Assembly (NCBI RefSeq): GCF_940670685.1
Contig: NZ_OW711693.1
Coordinates: 3,534,001-3,598,000, forward strand
Direction of reading: 5' to 3'
DNA length: 64,000 nucleotides
DNA from: Anaeropeptidivorans aminofermentans
GTDB lineage: Bacteria > Bacillota > Clostridia > Lachnospirales > UBA5962
The first letter of the stretch is position 1. The number at the start of each line of letters is the position of its first letter. Below are positions 43,651 to 54,800 of the stretch, in pieces. Both the position numbers and the translations under genes were made by a program. Below the pieces are notes generated by a model. That model was not told the DNA's origin. It did not search any database and saw nothing but the letters and a program-made list of their open reading frames with translations.

Positions 43651-43686
43651 GGGCATATTTGCAGAAATAAAAATATGCCCTCTTTT
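43651..43686 (+). terminator. Hairpin terminator in the cas4-cas1 gap
   Basis: GGGCATATTT pairs with AAATATGCCC, followed by TCTTTT. It would separate the interference operon (cas3 to cas4) from cas1-cas2. Confidence 0.7.
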
Positions 43687-43919
43687 CAAAATGAAAAGAC
43701 ACTAAACTTAGAGCCCGGCGCTTAGCTTTACAGATACCCTGGGAATTTAGGAAATATAGGTTTGAATTTCTAGAATAAATCAGAGCTTCGTTTTAAGGCA
43801 AAAACTTTTAAAACAAGACCTCCATCATACCCACAATTGAATTCAAATTAGGCGGAAGTAATTTTTATTTTGTCGGGCTCTTTGTCCTTTAGGTGAAAGC
43901 TTCTAAGCCCCACGGTTTA

Positions 43920-43951
43920 GGTCTGTTAGGCAAATACCTAAGGCGCAGACC
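43920..43951. repeat. Two-part hairpin upstream of cas1
   Basis: GGTCTG and CAGACC enclose TTAGG CAAATA CCTAA, giving a 6-bp plus 5-bp stem. Together with the rest of 43687-44164 (no gene seen) this forms the leader of cas1-cas2. A similar TTAGG/CCTAA pair is at 45600-45618. Confidence 0.5.
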
Positions 43952-44164
43952 CATTTTCCTCAGCCGTATACTGTGGCTTCATATGGATTTTCAGTATAGC
44001 CGGATTTATATTTTATCTGAATTTTTATTATAAAAAGTTTAAAAATTTTTCATAGAATTTAACCTTTTAAAACTTAATTTACTATATGCTTTATATTAAA
44101 ATCTTATTTTCACTCTATAAAAATACCCTTCAACCATTTTCAAATGCTCCTAAGGAGACTTTTC

Positions 44165-45196
44165 ATGAGAAAAATGATGAATACCCTTTATATCACTTCC
44201 CCTGATTCTTATTTGGGTCTTGACGGGGAAACAATTATTGTAAAACGGGAGGATTTAGACGATATCCGTATTCCCCTTCATAATATCGAATCCGTTTTAG
44301 CCTTCGGATATACCGGCGCAAGCCCTGCCCTTATGGGGGCTTTGGCGGAAAGAAATATTTCCCTTTGCTTCCTTACGCAAAACGGCAGATTTCTATCCCG
44401 AATCATCGGTGAAAGCCACGGAAACATTCTTCTAAGAAAAGAGCAATACCGAATATCCGACGATGAGCCTCGTTCCCTTGAAATCGCAAAGCAAATTATT
44501 TCCACAAAAATCCATAACAGCAGATGGATTATAGAAAGGGCAATCAGAGACTATCCCCTGCGCCTTGATATAGAAAAGCTTAAAAACAGATCTCTATACT
44601 TGCAGGATATGATTTCCCAGGCTCAATCTTCCAAGAGCTTGGAAGAACTTAGAGGCATTGAAGGAAAATCCGCCAGCAGCTATTTCGGCGTATTCGATGA
44701 TTTAATCTTACAGCAGAAGGATCACTTCTTCTTTAAGAGCAGAAGCAGAAGGCCCCCTCTTGATAATATGAATGCAATGCTTTCCTTTGGCTACACCCTT
44801 CTCGCAAATGATACGGCTGCTGCTTTAGAGTCTGTAGGCTTGGATGCTTATGCAGGCTTTTTACACCGTGACAGACCGGGAAGGATTTCCCTCGCTCTGG
44901 ATATTATGGAAGAATTCAGAGGGCCTTTGGTAGAGCGAATGGTAATAAGCATGATTAATAAAAAAGTAGTTTCAGGCAAGGGCTTTATAAAAGAGGAAAG
45001 CGGCGGTATAATCATGACAAAGGATACCAGAGACATATTTTTAAAAACCTGGCAGGAGCGCAAAAAAGAAATCATCACCCACCCCTTTTTAAAAGAAAAA
45101 ATGGAATGGGGATTAGTCCCATATGCTCAGGCCCTGTTACTGGCCCGTTTTATCCGAAAAGATTTAGACGCCTATCCGGTTTTCCTATGGAAGTGA
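44165..45196 (+). CDS. cas1: CRISPR integrase Cas1 (type I-C)
   Basis: The 343-residue protein starts RKMMNTLYITSPDSYLGLDG, typical of I-C Cas1, with the active-site region HRDRPGRISLALDIMEEFRG. With Cas2 it inserts new spacers at the leader end. ATG at 44165 with AAGGAG 8 nt upstream. It is separated from cas4 by a gap with a terminator and a MITE, so it probably has its own promoter. Confidence 0.96.
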   Translation: MRKMMNTLYITSPDSYLGLDGETIIVKREDLDDIRIPLHNIESVLAFGYTGASPALMGALAERNISLCFLTQNGRFLSRIIGESHGNILLRKEQYRISDDEPRSLEIAKQIISTKIHNSRWIIERAIRDYPLRLDIEKLKNRSLYLQDMISQAQSSKSLEELRGIEGKSASSYFGVFDDLILQQKDHFFFKSRSRRPPLDNMNAMLSFGYTLLANDTAAALESVGLDAYAGFLHRDRPGRISLALDIMEEFRGPLVERMVISMINKKVVSGKGFIKEESGGIIMTKDTRDIFLKTWQERKKEIITHPFLKEKMEWGLVPYAQALLLARFIRKDLDAYPVFLWK

Positions 45197-45205
45197 GGTT
45201 TTCTT

Positions 45206-45496
45206 ATGATGGTTTTAATAACTTACGACGTAAATACCCAAACGGAAAGCGGCCGTAAAAGGCTCCGGCAAGTAGCAAAACAATGTGAAAACTATGGTAT
45301 AAGAGTTCAAAACTCCGTATTTGAATGTGTCTTGGACAACGCCCAGTGGCTTCTTGTAAAAAATACCCTTGAAAAGATTATTGATAAAAATAAAGACAGC
45401 CTACGATATTATTATCTGGGTAATAAATATCAAACTAAAATAGAGCATATAGGAGCAAAAGCGGCTATCCAAGTAGAAGATACATTGATACTCTAA
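45206..45496 (+). CDS. cas2: CRISPR integration subunit Cas2
   Basis: The 96-residue protein reads MMVLITYDVNTQTESGRKRL with the conserved Asp in the first beta strand. It bridges two Cas1 dimers in the integrase. It lies 9 bp after cas1, and the array leader follows. Confidence 0.96.
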   Translation: MMVLITYDVNTQTESGRKRLRQVAKQCENYGIRVQNSVFECVLDNAQWLLVKNTLEKIIDKNKDSLRYYYLGNKYQTKIEHIGAKAAIQVEDTLIL

Positions 45497-45841
45497 GATA
45501 TTTTTAAAATAATCAAGCCGGCAAAAACATTAAACATTTTTTAGAAAAAAGCATGCCTTAAGTATTTTAAATATATCCTATGGATTAAAATTTCAAAACT
45601 TAGGTAACCCTTGCCTAAAGCAATCAAGCAACTGAAGGTATTCACACATAAAATTGCAGCGTACATTTAAAGTGCGAACCTCCATCAGTATCAAAAACCC
45701 CAGAGCTTTCGCACCAGATTTTTATATAAAAATATAATCCTCTGTCTATAAATCTTTATTTTCACAAGTATTTTTTAACATGTTTTTATAATTTGTATAA
45801 AATAGAATTAGAAATAAGTAGTATTTTTGTGTAGTTTTGCT
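45497..45841 (+). promoter_or_regulatory. CRISPR leader
   Basis: A 345-bp AT-rich non-coding stretch between cas2 and the first repeat. It should carry the array promoter and the integration signals. A TATAAT at 45787-45792 is a possible -10, with TTCACA at 45761 rather far upstream. The inverted repeat TTAGG / CCTAA is at 45600-45618. Confidence 0.75.
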
Positions 45842-48800
45842 GTCGTCTCTCACAGAGAGACGTGGATTGAAATAGATAAAAAAACAGAAATAACAAGGGG
45901 GATAATGTCGTCTCTCACAGAGAGACGTGGATTGAAATACACCCCCTCTTATTTAGCGTTTAAACGCCCCTGTCGTCTCTCACAGAGAGACGTGGATTGA
46001 AATTTGCTTCCATTTGCATCACTGGAAATTTAATCTTGTCGTCTCTCACAGAGAGACGTGGATTGAAATTCATTTTTCACACCCCCTCTTATTTGCTCTT
46101 TAGTCGTCTCTCACAGAGAGACGTGGATTGAAATCGCCTTCTGGTCGGCGTTCATTTTGGCCAGCTTTTGTCGTCTCTCACAGAGAGACGTGGATTGAAA
46201 TACCAGAACAATACAGGATTGTTGAAGTTGAGGTAGTCGTCTCTCACAGAGAGACGTGGATTGAAATATTTTTGCGACAGCTTACAAAAGGTGCATGAGC
46301 GTCGTCTCTCACAGAGAGACGTGGATTGAAATGTCGTTATGACAGGCATCGCAGAGACTTATCAAGTCGTCTCTCACAGAGAGACGTGGATTGAAATAAT
46401 TCAGGTTACTACAACAGCGGAAACTGCAACAGGTCGTCTCTCACAGAGAGACGTGGATTGAAATCTTAAGGTTTAAATATGTGAACCATAGGGCTGCAGT
46501 CGTCTCTCACAGAGAGACGTGGATTGAAATCTTTGCCACAAAGATATTTAGACACGCACCCCAGTCGTCTCTCACAGAGAGACGTGGATTGAAATACGGT
46601 GGTTAGGAGGTAACGAAAATAGAATTAGAGTCGTCTCTCACAGAGAGACGTGGATTGAAATAGGACGTGTGGGATATGAGAGGTATTATCCAAAATGTCG
46701 TCTCTCACAGAGAGACGTGGATTGAAATTTGATACATATAATTTTATTGTTGAAATCTTAAGTCGTCTCTCACAGAGAGACGTGGATTGAAATCGGCATC
46801 TCCGACAGCCTTTTTACCCCACATTTTGTCGTCTCTCACAGAGAGACGTGGATTGAAATAATGCCGTCACGTTGTAATATTGCATTCCGCAGAGTCGTCT
46901 CTCACAGAGAGACGTGGATTGAAATAGGCGTATCGGATTTTTGTAAAATCAAATCCGGCGTCGTCTCTCACAGAGAGACGTGGATTGAAATTCATTTTTC
47001 ACACCCCCTCTTATTTGCTCTTTAGTCGTCTCTCACAGAGAGACGTGGATTGAAATACGTTGGTTGAGGAGATGCATCATCTGCCGAGGTCGTCTCTCAC
47101 AGAGAGACGTGGATTGAAATTTAAAAACCTTGGGCAAAGCCAGGACAAGGCTAATGTCGTCTCTCACAGAGAGACGTGGATTGAAATAAGCTCAACCGAT
47201 ACAACAAAGCCCTTTGTCCTTGTCGTCTCTCACAGAGAGACGTGGATTGAAATAAACGGCAAAAGGCTTGTTGTTACCTCCTTAGACGTCGTCTCTCACA
47301 GAGAGACGTGGATTGAAATTTTTGCTAAGGCCGTGTTTTCCTCCCATGCAGCAGTCGTCTCTCACAGAGAGACGTGGATTGAAATTCCTTTTTACATTAA
47401 AAAAGCACCCAAAAGGGCGGTCGTCTCTCACAGAGAGACGTGGATTGAAATATGAGCCGCTGAGCCCCTGAGAAGTGTATCTCTTGTCGTCTCTCACAGA
47501 GAGACGTGGATTGAAATCGCAAGCGAACTAAGAAAAGTTGCTGACGACTTAGTCGTCTCTCACAGAGAGACGTGGATTGAAATCCTTATAGCTATATAAT
47601 CAGCGGCCCGGAAAAAGGTCGTCTCTCACAGAGAGACGTGGATTGAAATTCCTAATTGAGGGCTGGGGGAAAGGTTCAGTGATGTCGTCTCTCACAGAGA
47701 GACGTGGATTGAAATTTTAGTAAGATTGGCAGCCTCTCTTAGAGTTTTTGTCGTCTCTCACAGAGAGACGTGGATTGAAATAGGATTTAGTCACGGATGT
47801 AATTCTTCCCACTATCGTCGTCTCTCACAGAGAGACGTGGATTGAAATCGCACGAGAGGGGGTTAAAAGATGAACGTGCAATCGTCGTCTCTCACAGAGA
47901 GACGTGGATTGAAATCTTAATATTGTTTTTATCGCTTATAAAATAAAAGGTCGTCTCTCACAGAGAGACGTGGATTGAAATCTAAGGCCTGTAAGCTTCC
48001 AATAAATAAAAATTGCGTCGTCTCTCACAGAGAGACGTGGATTGAAATCCAAAATGATAAAATTTAGCGAAAGGAGGGCCTTTGTCGTCTCTCACAGAGA
48101 GACGTGGATTGAAATACCTTTAAACCCCTTAATCTTTTCCGTAGCTTTGTCGTCTCTCACAGAGAGACGTGGATTGAAATTTTTGTTAACGCTCTTTTTG
48201 AAGACACAAAAGGTCGTCTCTCACAGAGAGACGTGGATTGAAATATTTAAGCCGGCTCTTGCTGTTTTTACAGCCTTAGGTCGTCTCTCACAGAGAGACG
48301 TGGATTGAAATATGGCGAGCTGTTTAATGCCCTTATATCCCAAGGTCGTCTCTCACAGAGAGACGTGGATTGAAATTTAACATCCTCGGACCCACCCTTA
48401 TGCGTGCATCGTCGTCTCTCACAGAGAGACGTGGATTGAAATGCGGATATGCGCTATCGTCGGGGGAAATTTTTCCGTCGTCTCTCACAGAGAGACGTGG
48501 ATTGAAATAAAATGATACTTTTTAAGTCATTATTTATATTATGTCGTCTCTCACAGAGAGACGTGGATTGAAATTATGCCGTTTAAAGTGTTGGTGTCTG
48601 TGGCGTAAGTCGTCTCTCACAGAGAGACGTGGATTGAAATCAGTGTCATAGCCCTTTTATAGTGATTACAACTCGTCGTCTCTCACAGAGAGACGTGGAT
48701 TGAAATTTTATGCGTCAAATCCAATTGTCCACAAAGGGAGGTCGTCTCTCACAGAGAGACGTGGATTGAAATTGTTTTAGCACCTTGACCGCCGCCGTTA

Positions 48801-51800
48801 GCTGATGTCGTCTCTCACAGAGAGACGTGGATTGAAATTTTTGCCACCTCGCGATACAGCCATTCAAATTCCGTCGTCTCTCACAGAGAGACGTGGATTG
48901 AAATCTTTTTGTCGTGCAGGGCTGGGGTATGTATGTAGTCGTCTCTCACAGAGAGACGTGGATTGAAATCTGCCATTCGGGCAATCACAATATGCTAAAA
49001 ACTCGTCGTCTCTCACAGAGAGACGTGGATTGAAATAATCCGATAGGATAAATGACAAGCAGCAGTTCCGTCGTCTCTCACAGAGAGACGTGGATTGAAA
49101 TATGCTTTTAAAGATGGCGATGCTAAATACATTACGTCGTCTCTCACAGAGAGACGTGGATTGAAATTTGCTTTGACGGCACCCTGAACCCTGAATATCC
49201 AGTCGTCTCTCACAGAGAGACGTGGATTGAAATTATGGGCTTATAAGCTTCAAATATCTTTAAATCCGTCGTCTCTCACAGAGAGACGTGGATTGAAATA
49301 TCACCGTGAGTAAATTCGTCCTCGCCTTCGAGGGTCGTCTCTCACAGAGAGACGTGGATTGAAATTAAAAGCTCTTCGGCAAACTGGCCGAATGTTATCG
49401 TCGTCTCTCACAGAGAGACGTGGATTGAAATATGGACAAAGCTATGGCAGAAGTCGGCCCCGAAAGTCGTCTCTCACAGAGAGACGTGGATTGAAATATT
49501 TTTATCTCTCCTTTTTATTTGCTTTCCTTTAGTCGTCTCTCACAGAGAGACGTGGATTGAAATTTTGTCGTAAAGAGTATTGTAATCAATATCTTTGTCG
49601 TCTCTCACAGAGAGACGTGGATTGAAATTATTTTTCCGGATTTCAAGGTTACAAGGTAGTAGTCGTCTCTCACAGAGAGACGTGGATTGAAATAATATGT
49701 CTTTTGGAGAGTTTTATCACTTTGCCGTCGTCTCTCACAGAGAGACGTGGATTGAAATTTAGGCAGAGCAATCCCCTCGGCGGGGTTTTTGATGTCGTCT
49801 CTCACAGAGAGACGTGGATTGAAATGCAATGCTACGGCTGGGGATATTGAAAATTATAAGTCGTCTCTCACAGAGAGACGTGGATTGAAATACGTGTAAA
49901 GAGGCTTTGAGTTCTTTTCCGCATGACGTCGTCTCTCACAGAGAGACGTGGATTGAAATAGGAGCTTTATTTCTTTTTCCGGGCCGCTGATTGTCGTCTC
50001 TCACAGAGAGACGTGGATTGAAATACACCTGCGCCCAAGGATTGTTAACTCCTGCCCTAGTCGTCTCTCACAGAGAGACGTGGATTGAAATCCGTTAGTG
50101 ATTTGGCGGTATCTTATATAACTGGGTCGTCTCTCACAGAGAGACGTGGATTGAAATTGCAATAAAAAAGCACCCGGAGGGGGTGCTGAATAAGTCGTCT
50201 CTCACAGAGAGACGTGGATTGAAATAGGCGTTCCTTTGTACGTAACCCCCGCCGCTGTGGTCGTCTCTCACAGAGAGACGTGGATTGAAATTTTTTAGTG
50301 TGCCAAATCCGTATTGACCCTTTTTGTCGTCTCTCACAGAGAGACGTGGATTGAAATACACTAAATACAGGATTAAGAGAAGGAGAACTGCTGTCGTCTC
50401 TCACAGAGAGACGTGGATTGAAATATAGCCATACTCATTCCATGTCTTGATTTGCGCTGTCGTCTCTCACAGAGAGACGTGGATTGAAATAGCCCGGAGA
50501 GAATGAGCTGATATTTACTTCTGAGTCGTCTCTCACAGAGAGACGTGGATTGAAATCTGAAGGTTTTACTCCTAAATACCGTTCTGATGGCGTCGTCTCT
50601 CACAGAGAGACGTGGATTGAAATTAAAGATAATTGTGCAACTATTACAATCGCAAGAGTCGTCTCTCACAGAGAGACGTGGATTGAAATAAGGGAAGCCG
50701 CTATTCAGGAATTGGCCGATAGAAGTCGTCTCTCACAGAGAGACGTGGATTGAAATAGGAGCAAAGGGAGGGTTAATATGACCCCTTTAGTCGTCTCTCA
50801 CAGAGAGACGTGGATTGAAATTCAATACGCAAAAGAAACTTGAGAAGAAAGACAGGTCGTCTCTCACAGAGAGACGTGGATTGAAATTCCTTTATTTTTT
50901 TTATATAAAAAAATCTACCCGTCGTCTCTCACAGAGAGACGTGGATTGAAATCGTATTCGTGCCGGTTGATTGTTTCCACGATTCGGTCGTCTCTCACAG
51001 AGAGACGTGGATTGAAATAGTCTCTTTTGTATCAAATATCTTGGCCTTATACGTCGTCTCTCACAGAGAGACGTGGATTGAAATATGGACAAAGCTATGG
51101 CAGAAGTCGGCCCCGAAGTCGTCTCTCACAGAGAGACGTGGATTGAAATCGTATTCGTGCCGGTTGATTGTTTCCACGATTCGGGTCGTCTCTCACAGAG
51201 AGACGTGGATTGAAATTAGTTGTCCGCAAAGAGTATTTTCAGGGTCCTTGGTCGTCTCTCACAGAGAGACGTGGATTGAAATTCCGGCTTATACGGGCAC
51301 TCTTGTTGAGACGCGGGCGTCGTCTCTCACAGAGAGACGTGGATTGAAATTAAATATTTCTCTATATCTCTCTGCGCTTTTGAGTCGTCTCTCACAGAGA
51401 GACGTGGATTGAAATCATGTGCTTATTGTTGACGAGTTTACGCCTGTATGTCGTCTCTCACAGAGAGACGTGGATTGAAATCCTTGCTTTTGCCATGTTC
51501 TTCGTTTGAGAGATGTCGTCTCTCACAGAGAGACGTGGATTGAAATGCTAAATACTCCCGGTAAAGCCAAAACGGGGTGAGGTCGTCTCTCACAGAGAGA
51601 CGTGGATTGAAATGCATTAGTTTAAGTTGTCTAGGAGGTGGCAGCTAGTCGTCTCTCACAGAGAGACGTGGATTGAAATAATGTTTACAGACCTTAAATC
51701 AGCTGGCATTACGTCGTCTCTCACAGAGAGACGTGGATTGAAATATATCAATCACGCTCCTTATATTTAATCCCGTAGTCGTCTCTCACAGAGAGACGTG

Positions 51801-54800
51801 GATTGAAATCCTGGCAAGCCTGCTCATGCTTATGCTGTTAATGTCGTCTCTCACAGAGAGACGTGGATTGAAATAAAGGTATCCATTGTGCACCCTCCAC
51901 AAATTACGTCGTCTCTCACAGAGAGACGTGGATTGAAATCCTGGCAAGCCTGCTCATGCTTATGCTGTTAATGTCGTCTCTCACAGAGAGACGTGGATTG
52001 AAATGATAATTTCTAAATAAAAGGACAAGCCTAAAGAGTCGTCTCTCACAGAGAGACGTGGATTGAAATAGCTCCTCATATTTATAGAGCAGGGCATAAT
52101 ACATGTCGTCTCTCACAGAGAGACGTGGATTGAAATTCGGTTCTATAGCTTGATAAGTACCACCTTCGCAGTCGTCTCTCACAGAGAGACGTGGATTGAA
52201 ATCACGTAGCCGTTGCCGCCATCACCGCCCCAATACCGTCGTCTCTCACAGAGAGACGTGGATTGAAATAAAAGAATTTCCTAAATAACAAAGACAATTT
52301 TTTGTCGTCTCTCACAGAGAGACGTGGATTGAAATCGGCGGAGCCGGAGCAGCCGCAATCTATAAAAAGGTCGTCTCTCACAGAGAGACGTGGATTGAAA
52401 TTTTTGAGTTATGATTTTAAACACGAAGGCAGAAAGTCGTCTCTCACAGAGAGACGTGGATTGAAATTACTTTAAATTTCATAATTTACCCCTCCATTTC
52501 CATCGTCTCTCACAGAGAGACGTGGATTGAAATAGGCTTTCAGCGGCGAACCTAAGGACGGCTTGAGTCGTCTCTCACAGAGAGACGTGGATTGAAATTA
52601 TAAAAGTGTGGTAAAATCTCCCTAGAGGGGAGTCGTCTCTCACAGAGAGACGTGGATTGAAATCGTCAATCTCTCACACTCCTTTAACCTTTACCTCGTC
52701 GTCTCTCACAGAGAGACGTGGATTGAAATCTCAGCGCAGACGGCTATAAAGGCGCTATTTGTCGTCGTCTCTCACAGAGAGACGTGGATTGAAATTGTAT
52801 TTAAGTAGGTACATTGATTGTCTGAATGTGTCGTCTCTCACAGAGAGACGTGGATTGAAATTCTTTTTTGTATTCCGTTAATTATTTCTGAAACTGTCGT
52901 CTCTCACAGAGAGACGTGGATTGAAATCTTAAGGTTTAAATACTTTGGCCCTACAAACACAGTCGTCTCTCACAGAGAGACGTGGATTGAAATAAGAATA
53001 GCCGTTCTTATGGCTTCCGCTGCAAAAGTCGTCTCTCACAGAGAGACGTGGATTGAAATAAGTTTTTTTATTTTACGTTGAAGGTCATTTGCTTGTCGTC
53101 TCTCACAGAGAGACGTGGATTGAAATAGACCGAAGGAAGACGAAACCTATTATTACATGTCGTCTCTCACAGAGAGACGTGGATTGAAATTCCGAGAGGT
53201 AGAATACGGCTTTTTTCGTTATGTCGTCTCTCACAGAGAGACGTGGATTGAAATTGTTGAAGTTCAAAACTTGTATCAGAGTAATCTGAAAGAGTCGTCT
53301 CTCACAGAGAGACGTGGATTGAAATTGTTGTCTGCATATCTGCAACATGCCTTACTAACGTCGTCTCTCACAGAGAGACGTGGATTGAAATTTTACGTGT
53401 CAAATCTAATTGACCGCAAAGGGAGCGTCGTCTCTCACAGAGAGACGTGGATTGAAATTTAATTTCCTCGAATTTGGCTAGAATTCTGTCTTTGTCGTCT
53501 CTCACAGAGAGACGTGGATTGAAATTTTGCCAATCTCAAATTGATACCCTCTGCATTGCGTCGTCTCTCACAGAGAGACGTGGATTGAAATCAAAAAGCT
53601 TTGCGCCCTCAACGGATAAGCGGGGTCGTCTCTCACAGAGAGACGTGGATTGAAATCTTGAGGTACTTAAGCAAAGTATCTTCATTTTTGTCGTCTCTCA
53701 CAGAGAGACGTGGATTGAAATAATGATTTTAGTCGCTGCAATGTACGCCACGGGGGGTCGTCTCTCACAGAGAGACGTGGATTGAAATAGAATTAAGCCT
53801 TAATAAAATCTTTATTGAGTTTTGTCGTCTCTCACAGAGAGACGTGGATTGAAATAATCATTTTACATACATGGTGGTATTCTTGCATCGTCGTCTCTCA
53901 CAGAGAGACGTGGATTGAAATCAGCGTGATATTAAGTGGGCGATAAAAAACAAATGTCGTCTCTCACAGAGAGACGTGGATTGAAATCCTAAGGGATTCC
54001 AACCTGCTCTTTATACAGCCGTCGTCTCTCACAGAGAGACGTGGATTGAAATACTGTCACCCGTCAGACGATACAAAAACCTGCTGTCGTCTCTCACAGA
54101 GAGACGTGGATTGAAATACACAGAAGCTTTATTATTGCAGGAACTAAGAAGTCGTCTCTCACAGAGAGACGTGGATTGAAATTTAGCAACCATTGAGTTT
54201 TAGAGGTATCAATTACGTCGTCTCTCACAGAGAGACGTGGATTGAAATAAGGGGCAAACACTAGCAATATTGAATAGCCCTTGTCGTCTCTCACAGAGAG
54301 ACGTGGATTGAAATTTTTGGTTGATGGGCTTTCTGATGGCAAAGATTTAGTCGTCTCTCACAGAGAGACGTGGATTGAAATTATTTTGGTAGTCTGTAGC
54401 GTTATCGTTATAAGGTCGTCTCTCACAGAGAGACGTGGATTGAAATTAAAACTCAACAACTTATATATGATTATAACGCCGTCGTCTCTCACAGAGAGAC
54501 GTGGATTGAAATCCCTACTGAGAAAGTTATCGAACAAATAACTTCGTCGTCTCTCACAGAGAGACGTGGATTGAAATTTAGCAAAAAAATAAGCTTGATA
54601 CTTTTCTGTTGTCGTCTCTCACAGAGAGACGTGGATTGAAATTTAAAATTTTTGTTAATAAATTATTGACGTGTTTGTCGTCTCTCACAGAGAGACGTGG
54701 ATTGAAATCTAAGTAGTAGCTTTAGAAATATTAAATTAATAAGTCGTCTCTCACAGAGAGACGTGGATTGAAATAAATATCCCAGCCATTAAACTTGATT

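Noticed and set aside
43597-44164. A hidden extra cas or accessory gene between cas4 and cas1
   Set aside because: No open frame with a start signal was found on either strand; only a terminator and a hairpin are visible.
37065-45496. Missing cas6 as a defect of the locus
   Set aside because: Type I-C systems normally lack cas6; Cas5 processes the crRNA.
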